The notes under the pieces: generated by a model
The model's input: only the letters and a program-made list of their open reading frames with translations
What the model was told of the DNA's origin: nothing
Database searches by the model: none
Part shown: positions 47,422 to 56,400 of the stretch, in pieces
Layout of the letters: the number at the start of each line of letters is the position of its first letter
Position numbering within the stretch: position 1 is the first letter of the stretch
Translations under genes and position numbers: made by a program
Origin: Salinibacter grassmerensis
Lineage (GTDB): Bacteria; Bacteroidota; Rhodothermia; Rhodothermales; Salinibacteraceae
Assembly: GCF_947077765.1 (NCBI RefSeq)
Contig: NZ_CAMTTF010000004.1
Location: forward strand, 62,001 to 126,000
Reading direction: 5' to 3'
DNA: 64,000 nucleotides

Positions 47422-48708
47422 ATGCTCAACCTCGACACCGTCCGCAACGATCCCCGTCGCGTCAAAGAAGCCCTCCGGGCCAAGGGCATCGGCTCTCCCG
47501 ACCTCGTTGACACCCTTCTCGAAGTCGACGAGACGCGCCGGTCCACCATCACGGAGCTGCAGGACCTTCAGTCCCGTCAGAACGAGCTCTCCCAGCAAAT
47601 CGGGACGCTGAAGCGGGAAGGCGAGGACGAGGAGGCCGAGGCGATCATCGAAAAGACCGGCCGGATGAAAGAGGAGATCAATCGCCTGAAGGAGGAAGTC
47701 CAAGAAGTGGAGGCCCAGCAGGAGGAGCTCGTGCTGGAGCTCCCGAACATTCCGCACCCGAGCGTCCCGGTCGGGGCGGACGAGGACGACAACGAGGTCG
47801 AGGAGACGGTCGGCGAAATGCCCTCGTTCGACTTCGACCCGGCGCCGCACTGGGAGTTGGCCGACCGGCACAATCTCGTGGACCTGGAGCGGGGCGCCAA
47901 GGTGGCGGGGAGTGGCTTCCCGTTTTACCTCGGGAAGGGGGCCCGGCTCCAGCGGGCCCTCCTCAACTTTTTCTTGGATCGCGCTCGGGAGCGTGGCTAC
48001 ACCGAAATGCAGGCCCCGCTCTTCGTGAACCCGGAGAGCGCAGAGGGCACCGGGCAGCTCCCGGACAAGGATGAGCTGATGTACGAGATTCCGCGCGACG
48101 ACTTCTACCCCATCCCCACCGCCGAGGTGCCCGTTACCAATTTCCACCGGGACGAAATCCTCGCGGCCGACGACCTGCCCCGACAGTACTGTACCTACTC
48201 GCCCTGCTGGCGGCGCGAGGCCGGCAGCTACGGCGCGGACGTACGTGGCCTCAACCGCCTGCATCAGTTCGACAAGGTTGAGCTCGTCCGGATCGTCCAC
48301 CCCGACGAGAGCTACCGCGCGCTCGACGCGCTTCTGGAGGACGCCGAAAGCGCGCTCGACGCCCTCGATCTGCCCTATCGCCGCCTCCTCATGTGCACTG
48401 GCGACATGGGCTTCACGCAGGCCAAGGTGTACGACCTGGAGGTGTGGAGTGCGGCGCAGGACCGCTGGCTGGAAGTATCCTCCGTCTCCAACTTTGAGGC
48501 CTTTCAGGCCCGTCGCGCACAGATCCGCTACCGGCCCGAGCCGGAGGCCAAGCCGGAACTCGTCCATACCCTCAACGGGAGCGGCCTCGCCTTTCCTCGC
48601 GTTGTCGCAGCCCTCCTCGAAAACAACCAGCAGCCCGACGGCACCATCGAACTACCGGAGGCGCTCCACCCTTACACGGGATTTGCCCGAATCGGAGCGG
48701 AAGACTGA
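47422..48708 (+). CDS. serS: Seryl-tRNA synthetase
   Basis: SerRS charges tRNA-Ser and tRNA-Sec. The 428-residue class II enzyme has the N-terminal tRNA-binding coiled coil (about 30-100), then the catalytic domain with GSGFPFYLGKGARLQRAL (motif 1 region), PTAEVPVTNFHRDEIL, CWRREAGSYGADVRGLNRLHQF (motif 2, here shown as CWRREAGSYGADVRG) and NGSGLAFPRVVAALLENNQ (motif 3). It ends the plus-strand run from the TPR gene and converges on fbp. Confidence 0.97.
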   Translation: MLNLDTVRNDPRRVKEALRAKGIGSPDLVDTLLEVDETRRSTITELQDLQSRQNELSQQIGTLKREGEDEEAEAIIEKTGRMKEEINRLKEEVQEVEAQQEELVLELPNIPHPSVPVGADEDDNEVEETVGEMPSFDFDPAPHWELADRHNLVDLERGAKVAGSGFPFYLGKGARLQRALLNFFLDRARERGYTEMQAPLFVNPESAEGTGQLPDKDELMYEIPRDDFYPIPTAEVPVTNFHRDEILAADDLPRQYCTYSPCWRREAGSYGADVRGLNRLHQFDKVELVRIVHPDESYRALDALLEDAESALDALDLPYRRLLMCTGDMGFTQAKVYDLEVWSAAQDRWLEVSSVSNFEAFQARRAQIRYRPEPEAKPELVHTLNGSGLAFPRVVAALLENNQQPDGTIELPEALHPYTGFARIGAED

Positions 48709-48782
48709 TATCTGCAGTGATCGATGCCCCGTGCAGGGAACCGGACAGGCCCCGCTCGCATCATGAGGCCCGCCCCACCCTG

Positions 48783-49868
48783 TCATGCCGGGAACGCCTG
48801 CTCCGGCTCGCCCTGCAGAAATGCCTCGGCCCGGCGAACCATCTCTTCGCTGCCAATGAAGAGCGGCGTGCGCTGGTGGAGCTTGTCCGGATCCTTTTCG
48901 AGGATGCGCTGGTGCCCGTCCGACGCCGCCCCGCCGGCCTGCTCGGCGATAAAGCCCATCGGGTTGGCCTCGTACATGAGGCGGAGCTTCCCCTCCGGAC
49001 TGCCGTCCGTCGCCGGATACATGTAGATCCCCCCTTTCAGGAGGTTGCGGTGGAAGTCCGACACGAACGAGCCGATGTAGCGCGTCTTCGCAGGACGATT
49101 GGTTTCCGGGTCCTGCTGCTGGAGCCAGTCGATATAGTCCCGCAGCCCGCCCTCGAAGGAGTGGTAGTAGCCACTGTTGATCGAGAAGAGTCGGCCCCGA
49201 GACGGCGTCTGGATGTCCGGATGCGACAGCAGAAACTCTCCGATCGACGGGTCCAGCGTGAAGCCGTTCACCCCGTTGCCGGTGGTGTAGACCAGCATCG
49301 TGGAGGAGCCGTAGACGACGTATCCGGCGGCCACCTGCTCGGTCCCGGCCTGCAGGGCCGCCTCCGGATCCGGCTTCTCCTCGTCGAAGGCGTCTGGCAG
49401 CCGGTAGATGCTGAAGATGGTGCCCACCGACACGTTCACGTCGATGTTGGAGGAGCCGTCGAGGGGATCGAGGAGAACAATATACTTTCCGTCCCCCTCC
49501 TTCGAAACGGTGCTTATGGGGATCGCCTCCGCGTGCTCTTCGGAGCCGATGAGGCAGCACTCCCCGCCGCGCCGCAGCGCCTGCACAAACTCGCGGTGGG
49601 CGAGGGCGTCCATCTTCTGCTGGACCTCCCCCTGCACGTTTCGCTCGCCCGTGCTGCCGTAGACGTCGAGAAGCCCGGCGCGGCGCATGTCGCGGTTCAC
49701 GATCTTGGCGGCCAGGCTGATGTCGCGCAGCAGCCGCGAGAACGCACCGGTAGAGTGCGGGAACGAGTCCTGGCGATCAAGGATGAATTGCTCGAGGGTT
49801 TGGAACGTGCCCAGGTCGTCTTCGGGGGCGCCGTCACCGGCGTGGGATGTGCGAGGAGATCCGGTCAT
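48783..49868 (-). CDS. fbp: Class I fructose-1,6-bisphosphatase
   Basis: Fbp removes the 1-phosphate from fructose 1,6-bisphosphate, the key one-way step of gluconeogenesis. The 361-residue protein has NVQGEVQQKMDALAHREF, the metal site CCLIGSEEHAEAI (Glu) and LLDPLDGSSNIDVNVSVGT, and in the C-terminal half YSINSGYYHSF-type sugar-phosphate residues (FSINSGYYHSFEGG) and KLRLMYEANPMGFIAEQAGG. The ATG at 49868 is used; 39 residues upstream in frame are not conserved. A palindrome shared with pckA lies 75 bases upstream. It follows the cysteine desulfurase and glycosyltransferase genes. Confidence 0.97.
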   Translation of the reverse strand: MTGSPRTSHAGDGAPEDDLGTFQTLEQFILDRQDSFPHSTGAFSRLLRDISLAAKIVNRDMRRAGLLDVYGSTGERNVQGEVQQKMDALAHREFVQALRRGGECCLIGSEEHAEAIPISTVSKEGDGKYIVLLDPLDGSSNIDVNVSVGTIFSIYRLPDAFDEEKPDPEAALQAGTEQVAAGYVVYGSSTMLVYTTGNGVNGFTLDPSIGEFLLSHPDIQTPSRGRLFSINSGYYHSFEGGLRDYIDWLQQQDPETNRPAKTRYIGSFVSDFHRNLLKGGIYMYPATDGSPEGKLRLMYEANPMGFIAEQAGGAASDGHQRILEKDPDKLHQRTPLFIGSEEMVRRAEAFLQGEPEQAFPA

Positions 49869-49942
49869 GACGTGCGTGGATGGAATATGAAGAGGGAAAG
49901 TGCGGGGGACAGAGCCCTGTACCGAGCAAGATACAGGATTTC

Positions 49943-49954
49943 GGAAGCGGTTCC
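49943..49954. promoter_or_regulatory. Near-palindrome, candidate operator of fbp shared with pckA
   Basis: GGAAGCGGTTCC differs by one base from the perfect palindrome upstream of pckA; the flanks are also the same (C before, AAA after). It lies 75 bases upstream of the fbp ATG and within the last codons' side of the gap to the glycosyltransferase gene. The form GGAA-n-CG-n-TTCC fits LacI/GalR-type operators. No regulator gene of that family is visible in the window. Confidence 0.5.
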
Positions 49955-49981
49955 AAATGTGGGTGGCACCCTGGTCTTTTT

Positions 49982-50653
49982 TCACTGGACGAGCGCCCCA
50001 AGCTCAAGACGATCCGCAATCCGTCGAGTGTTCGGGGCGTCCGCGGGCCGCTTATCCAGATCCGTCAGCAGACGGTCCAGGTCGTGCGGTCGATCCACGT
50101 CGTACCATTGCGGGAGCACCGTGACGTCCGCCCCGGTCCGCCCGGCGCGGGCAAGCGTATCGGCACACACCTTAGAGTGGCTGTAGCTCATGTCGTCGAA
50201 CAGCTGCGGGTAGAAGGCGCTCATGCCCAGCAGGTAAAACCCGCCGTCTTCGGTAGGGCCGATGCAAAGCGACGCCGGGTTCTGAAGGGCCTGATCCGCC
50301 CGTCGCAGGAACGAGCGAGGCAGGGTCGGATGGTCGCTCCCCATCACGATGACGCGCCCGTAGCCGGCCCCCAGGGTCTCCCGGAAGGCCTGCTCCATGC
50401 GTGCCCCGAGCCCGTCCCCCGTCTGTACGTGTACGTCCACGCCGGACGGCACCGCGTCGAGCTCTCCATCGGGCAGCGGCGGGGCCAGGTAGAGCTGCAC
50501 GTCAGCCTCCAGCCGCGTGACCCGGCGCAGCGTGTCCCGCAGGAACGCCGTGTAGAGGCGGGCCGCTTCCGAGGGACTCAAGGTTGGTGTAAGGCGCGTC
50601 TTGACGGACCCCGGTCGCGGGACCTTGGCAAAGACGAGAACAGAAGTGTCCAT
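49982..50653 (-). CDS. TIGR04282/DUF2064 family glycosyltransferase-like protein
   Basis: This 223-residue protein matches the TIGR04282 group: VLVFAKVPRPGSVKTRLTPT at the N-terminus (nucleotide-sugar loop with KTRL), RVIVMGSDHPTLPRSFLRRA and IGPTEDGGFYLLGMS. The family has a GT-A-like fold and is often linked to arsenosugar synthesis together with a radical-SAM ArsS, but no arsS is seen here, so the substrate remains unknown. It lies between the cysteine desulfurase gene (54 bases upstream) and fbp (113 bases downstream). Confidence 0.88.
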   Translation of the reverse strand: MDTSVLVFAKVPRPGSVKTRLTPTLSPSEAARLYTAFLRDTLRRVTRLEADVQLYLAPPLPDGELDAVPSGVDVHVQTGDGLGARMEQAFRETLGAGYGRVIVMGSDHPTLPRSFLRRADQALQNPASLCIGPTEDGGFYLLGMSAFYPQLFDDMSYSHSKVCADTLARAGRTGADVTVLPQWYDVDRPHDLDRLLTDLDKRPADAPNTRRIADRLELGALVQ

Positions 50654-50707
50654 TGGGTGTGGGACCCGAGGGGAAAAGGGCGCCGGAATGCCACGTCGCG
50701 CCCGGCG

Positions 50708-51871
50708 TCAGCGCATGCGTTGCAGGGTGGAGTGAAGGGTGTCGAGGGCCTCATCGATGTCCGGCTCGGTCGTCTTCGCCCCCAGTGAGAACCGAACGGC
50801 AGCGGCGGCCGTCGAGCGATCGAGCCCAATGGCCGTGAGGACGTGGCTCGGTTCCAGCGCCCCGCTGGTACAGGCCGACCCGGCCGAGACGAGCACGCCC
50901 TGCATGTCCAGGTTCAAGATCAACATCTCCCCGTCAAGGGGCTCCTCCTCGACCGGCGGAAAGGCTACGTTCACGACGTGTGGCGCGACGGGGGCCTCGT
51001 CCAGCGGCGTGTTACAGACGTACGGCCCGGGCACCGCGTCGTCGAGCCCTTCAACGAGACGCCGCTGAAGCCGGGACAACCGCTCTGCCCGTTCCTCCGC
51101 CTCCGCCACGGCCCGCTCTAGCGCCTCCGCCAGCCCGATGGCCCCGGCCACGTTCTGGGTACCGCCCCGGCGGTCGCGCTCCTGAGAGCCCCCCTCCACG
51201 AGCGGGCCAAGGTCGACGCCGTTGCGGACATACAGCACGCCAATGCCCTTCGGCCCGTAGAACTTGTGTCCGGAGAGGGACAGCAGATCCACGCCGAGGT
51301 CCTCTACGTCGAGGGGCTGCAGGCCCGCCGCCTGGACGGCGTCGCAGTGCAACAACACGTCGTGCTCGTCGCAGACCCTCGCCACGGCCGGGATGTCGTT
51401 CTGCACCCCAATTTCGTTGTTCGTGTGCATGAGGGACACGAGGGCAGTCTCCTCCTCAATCGCCGCTTCCACCTGTTCAGGGGTAACGGCGCCGTGGGTG
51501 TCCGGCGATAGAAGGGCCACGGGCCGCCCCTGCTCCGACATTCGCCGGGCCGGCTCCAGGACGGCCTTGTGCTCGGCGGTGGAGGTCACCAGGCCGGCCT
51601 CCGACCCCGTTGACGCCGCCCCCAAGACCCCCTTCAGTGCCAGATTATCGGCCTCGGTCCCCCCACTGGTGAAGACAATCTCACTCGGCTCGGCCCCCAG
51701 ACAGCCCGCGACGCGCTCCCGCGCCTCCTCCATTGCGACCCGTGCCCGCCGTCCCATCTGGTGCACCGACGACGCGTTCCCGTATTCCTCCAGCAGGTAC
51801 GGTTTCATCACCTCAAACACCTCGGGGTCGAGAGGCGTGGTGGCGGCGTGATCGAGGTAAACGCGCTCCAT
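50708..51871 (-). CDS. Cysteine desulfurase (NifS/IscS type)
   Basis: This PLP enzyme takes sulfur from cysteine for Fe-S clusters or tRNA thiolation. The 387-residue protein has VYLDHAATTPLDPEVFEVM at the start, FTSGGTEADNLAL, HCDAVQAAG, the PLP lysine K203 in SLSGHKFYGPKGIG, and the catalytic Cys C334 in SAGSACTSGALEPSHVL, of the IscS type. No iscU, tRNA thiolase (mnmA) or suf gene is next to it, so the sulfur acceptor is not indicated by context. It is divergent from murA. Confidence 0.95.
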   Translation of the reverse strand: MERVYLDHAATTPLDPEVFEVMKPYLLEEYGNASSVHQMGRRARVAMEEARERVAGCLGAEPSEIVFTSGGTEADNLALKGVLGAASTGSEAGLVTSTAEHKAVLEPARRMSEQGRPVALLSPDTHGAVTPEQVEAAIEEETALVSLMHTNNEIGVQNDIPAVARVCDEHDVLLHCDAVQAAGLQPLDVEDLGVDLLSLSGHKFYGPKGIGVLYVRNGVDLGPLVEGGSQERDRRGGTQNVAGAIGLAEALERAVAEAEERAERLSRLQRRLVEGLDDAVPGPYVCNTPLDEAPVAPHVVNVAFPPVEEEPLDGEMLILNLDMQGVLVSAGSACTSGALEPSHVLTAIGLDRSTAAAAVRFSLGAKTTEPDIDEALDTLHSTLQRMR

Positions 51872-52099
51872 CAGGCGAAGGAAGTCGGTGCGTCGAGAAG
51901 ATATAAGGCATGCGGAGACACTCCAACAATCTATCTTACGAAGCAGCGGGTCGGCTGATTCGGACGCGGCACGGTCGAATCCCGCATATTTTGTCGACCC
52001 TGCCGACGAACAATTTCAGGGGTTGGCATTTTCACCCGGCAACGTTTTTCAGTTTGCGACCGGCCTAGCATCTCCTTTTCCCACCAGCATCGTTGCTTC

Positions 52100-53416
52100 A
52101 TGGATAAACTCGTCGTTCGCGGAGATTCGTCCCTTCAAGGCCCCCTCACCGTGAGCGGGTCGAAAAACACGGCCCTCCCGCTCATGGCCGCCACCCTCCT
52201 GGCGAAGGGCCCCTCTACCATCACCAACGTGCCGGACCTACGGGACGTGCGCACCTTTTCGAAGGTCATTCGGCACGGGGGGCCGGCGGTGACGTTCGAT
52301 GCCGACGCCCACACCCTCTCGGTGGACGCGACCACCATCGAAACGCCGGTGGCGCCCTACGAGATGGTCAAAAAAATGCGCGCCTCCTTCTACATGCTCG
52401 GTGCGCTCCTGGGGCGTTGCGGGACGGCCAAGGTATCGCTCCCCGGGGGCTGCGCATGGGGGCCGCGACCGGTCGACCTGCACATCGAGGGCATGAGGGA
52501 GTTCGGGGCCGACATTGAGTTGGACGAGGGTTACGTGCACGCCTCCACCCCGAAGGGCGGGCTCGCGGGCGGCACCTTCCGGCTGGAGCCCGTGAGCGTG
52601 GGCGCCACGATCAACCTTCTGCTCGCCGCCGTAACGGCCCGGGGCGGCTCCAAGATCGAGAACGCGGCCCAGGAGCCGGACGTCGTGGCCTTCGGGCATG
52701 CCCTCCAGGAAATGGGCGCTCAGATTGACGGCCTCGGCACCCGGACGATTGAGGTGCAGGGCGTCGACGCGCTCAACACGGGCACCTTCCGCAACACGCC
52801 CGACCGCATCGAGCTGGGCACCTTCATCCTCATGGCCGCGACGGCCGCCGAGCCCGGCCACCCCGTCGACATCCACGAGGGCACCCACGAGCACCTGGGC
52901 CCGGACTTCAAGGAAAAGCTGGGCGAGACCGGGGTCGACGTGTCCTACGGCGACGAGACCGTGACCGTCGTGCGCCCCGAGACGATTCGTCCGGTGTCGG
53001 TCGAGACGTCCCCCTTCCCGGGCTTCGCGACCGACCTGCAGGCGCAGTGGACCGTCCTGCTGAGCTGCGCCGATGGCACGGCCACGGTGACGGACACAAT
53101 CTACGACGACCGGTTCAAGCACGTGCCGGAGCTGCAGCGTCTCGGCATGGAGATCGAGGTCGACGGAAACACGGCGACGGTACACGGGGGCGCGCCGTTG
53201 AAGGGAGCAAAGGTCATGAGTACGGACCTCCGGGCCGGCGTCTCCCTCGTGATGGCCGGTCTGCTCGCCGAGGGCCGCACGGACGTTCTCCGCGTCTACC
53301 ACCTCGACCGCGGGTACGAAGATCTCGAAGACAAGCTCCGCGACGCCGGGCTCACCATCCACCGCGAGGAGTACGACGAGTTTGCCGAGCCGGACCGGGC
53401 CCCTGCACAGGGGTAG
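52100..53416 (+). CDS. murA: UDP-N-acetylglucosamine 1-carboxyvinyltransferase
   Basis: MurA transfers enolpyruvate from PEP to UDP-GlcNAc, the first committed step of peptidoglycan synthesis. The 438-residue protein starts LVVRGDSSLQGPLTVSGSKN (K22/N23 of the substrate site) and has the active-site cysteine C118 in LPGGCAWGPRPVDLH, the residue attacked by fosfomycin. Later FPGFATDLQAQW and LRAGVSLVMAGLLAEG are also typical. The 228-base gap upstream is AT-richer and should hold the murA and cysteine desulfurase promoters. Confidence 0.97.
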   Translation: MDKLVVRGDSSLQGPLTVSGSKNTALPLMAATLLAKGPSTITNVPDLRDVRTFSKVIRHGGPAVTFDADAHTLSVDATTIETPVAPYEMVKKMRASFYMLGALLGRCGTAKVSLPGGCAWGPRPVDLHIEGMREFGADIELDEGYVHASTPKGGLAGGTFRLEPVSVGATINLLLAAVTARGGSKIENAAQEPDVVAFGHALQEMGAQIDGLGTRTIEVQGVDALNTGTFRNTPDRIELGTFILMAATAAEPGHPVDIHEGTHEHLGPDFKEKLGETGVDVSYGDETVTVVRPETIRPVSVETSPFPGFATDLQAQWTVLLSCADGTATVTDTIYDDRFKHVPELQRLGMEIEVDGNTATVHGGAPLKGAKVMSTDLRAGVSLVMAGLLAEGRTDVLRVYHLDRGYEDLEDKLRDAGLTIHREEYDEFAEPDRAPAQG

Positions 53417-53474
53417 CTCCCCAGCGTGCGACCGGTTACAGACGTCCGGAAGTCCGCCGGTAGGGAGGCGGGCG

Positions 53475-56400
53475 TCAAAACGAGGCGTTGAGCTGCACGC
53501 GCACCGTATGGATGGGGTCGGTCGTGGCGGGGGCGCGTCCATCGTAGTTCAGCGTGGCACGGAGGCGGTCCGTAAACGCGTACTGCCCCTGCAGCCCCCA
53601 GAGCAGCGAGGTGCCGGGCCCGCGTCCATCGGTCAGTTCGAACTGCGCCCGCCCGACGGCCGCCCCGTTGAGGTCGACGCGTGCCACCTCGGCGTTCGCC
53701 GTGAGCCGCAGGCGCCCCGCGCGGCGCCACGTCAGTTCGAGGGGCAGCGTGTACAGGTCGGCCCGTCGCCCCTTCGCCCGGTCCCGCTTGCGGGCGTATA
53801 CCCCCGCCAGGGTCACATCGAGCGTGCGACGGGGCTGGTACGAGACGCTGGGCCGAATTCGGAGCGTACGGATGTCGAAGCTGCGGGCCTTGTCGAAGGC
53901 CTCGCTCTCCACCCGATCACGTTCCGACGTGCCCGTCGCTCGGAGACGCCAGGACGAGGCCGGGCGGAGCTGCCCCTCGACCTCCCACCGGTTCAGGAAC
54001 TGCCGCTCGCCCCCCACGGCGCGCTCCGTGAGGCCCCGCACCTGCCGCCAGGAAACATCCAGGCCGTATCCCCGCTGCGCCCGAAACACTTCCAGGCGCT
54101 GCTCGAGCCGCAGTGACCCATCGGTCGTGCGCCCCGGCCGCCGGAATTCATCCGGATCCAGCCGGTAGAGGGCCGTGGGGCTGTCGGTCCGGCTCTGCTC
54201 ACGGACCTGAACGCGCGTTTCGGTGGTGATCCGGCGCAGCCCCTGTTTCCACCACGCGTCCCCGTCCGGCCACAGGCGCCGGGGCCGCAGCGCGAGGCGG
54301 GTGCGCAGCTGCAGATCAACGACGGATTCGAGCGTGTCGGACGGCACGAAGCGCTGCACGTACGTGCCCTCGTTGGGGGTCGTCTCCGGAACGAACTCGT
54401 CGATCTGCTGCACACCGTCGCCGTTCGCGTCGCGCCACATGTATTGGCCCCGTTCGGGCGACGTTTGGACGTATACCTCGCGCTGAATAGGGGTGCGCTC
54501 GGTCGCCGCGTCGTAGAACAATCGAGCATCGACCGCCCGATCCAGTGGCCGGGCGCGCCCGTCGAACCGCATGACGATCGACTCGGTCTCGCGCCGCTGC
54601 TCGGTGCGCCGGAAGACATCGGTCACGTCTCGGCGTCGCAGTCCGCCCCGCACCGACACCCGGTACGGCGCCTGGGGATCGAGGGCGAGCTCCGTCTGGG
54701 CCGTCCACGTCCGCGACGCGTCCCGAAACGATCCATCCACGACGCCCTGCTCGGTGCGGCGCTCCAGGCTGCCGGACGCCTCGACGGGCCCGTTGACGTA
54801 CGACACCCCGGGACGGACCTCTAGGAACCGAAACGACTCGGCCGTCAGGCTGTCCGTGGCGCGTGCCCGCTGGCGTCGGCGTTCCCGCCGCACGTTGAGC
54901 CGAGGCTCCAGGCGTCCCCCCCAGAGCGGCTGGCGCACCGTGGCCGCCTGTCGCCGCCAGGCGCCATCGATTTGCGCAGAACGGTCGGTGCTGGTGATGG
55001 AGACGGCCCGGAGTGAGAGACGAGGCCATCCGGGTTCTTCAACAGAGAGGGCCCCACGGCGCCGCCACGCCTCGTAGGCCGAGCCGACGGACAGCCGCCC
55101 GCCGCCCGCCTCCAGAGACGAATCGCTTCCCCAGTCGACGGTCACCTGTCCCTCGTCCACCGTCTCGTTGCCGCGATCTTGGAGGCGGCCCGGAAGCCCC
55201 GACCCGCCGCGCGAAAGATTCCACCGCCGTCCGTACTCGATGGGACGCGTCTGGTCGAACGTGACGAAGTTCTGCCCGCGCTCGCGCCGCCGAACCTGTC
55301 CCGACACCGTCCCGAGTTCCATGCTCCCCACTGTCATTGTCATCGGGTCGACCCGCACCCCCGCCGTGTACGCCCGCCCCCGATCATCATCCGCGTCACG
55401 CCCCGAAAATCGATTCTGATCATTCAGCGACCCGGCCCACTCCCCGAACACCTCAACGCCGGCCACCGGCTCGACCGATCCCGTCAGATCAACGAGGCGC
55501 TGACGGGTCGGGGCTGGAAGCGGCTGAACGGGGGCGTACGCCCCGCTCCCCGGCCCTGCGTACTCGTAGACGACCCCATTCGTCTCGGCCCCGGCGCGCT
55601 GGTAATCTCCTTCTCCGCTCCCCACCCGCGTGAAGCGGACCCGAAAGACCGGCGTATCCGGGGGCGGCGCGTCCTCCACAGCAGCGAAGATCGTATCCTG
55701 CGTCCCGTCGGGCGACGCGATCGGCTCGCGGCGGTAGTGGACGTAAGGCGCATCCGAATCGAACTCCACACGGCGCGCTCCGCTCCGGACCGCCGACTCG
55801 TCTCCGGCCCGCGCGAGGCGGAGCGAGTCCTGGCGGGACAGGTCGAAGGCCGTCTGAAAGTCGCGCCCGTCGGCCTGCCGGACAACCGTGGCCCCCACGT
55901 TGACCCGGGCGTCGCCATCGCTTCCCTGCCACACTCCCGCCGTCGCCCGCCCGCCGACCAGCGTCCGCGTGAACTGCGTCGTCGAGTACTGAAACTCGAC
56001 GGTAATGCGCCGATCGTCGGTGATGAGGCGGTCGGCAGTGAATGTGATCTCGGCCTGCGTGTAGTCGATCACGTAGTCCTCAGTCTGGCCGCGCGTGAGG
56101 CGCTCCCCGTCTAGGAAAACACGCTCCGATCCCGCCACGACGATGATGGCCTCCTCCCCGTTCGCCCCTCGAAGCCGGTACGGGCCCTGGACCCCGTCGG
56201 TCGGCTCAAGGTCTTGGGTACGAAACTGGCCCCGGCTCACCGCCCCGAAGGCCGTGGCCTCCCCCTCCGCCAGCCCGGCGGCCGCGCCCAGTCCGTCACT
56301 CTCGACCAAGACGCCCTGCACCTTCTGCGAAAACGAGCCGAACGTCCCGCCGTCGAGGTTCACGTCCACGTCGCCGAGACGGACCCGTCCCTGAGGAGCA

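Noticed and set aside
48717-50186. A 489-codon open frame on the plus strand opposite fbp, continuing into the neighbouring gene.
   Set aside because: It spans two real minus-strand genes and their gap, has no recognisable motif, and its composition matches antisense translation.
49982-50653. Reading the TIGR04282 gene as evidence for arsenosugar synthesis.
   Set aside because: The partner radical-SAM gene arsS is not in the window, and the family is broader than that pathway.
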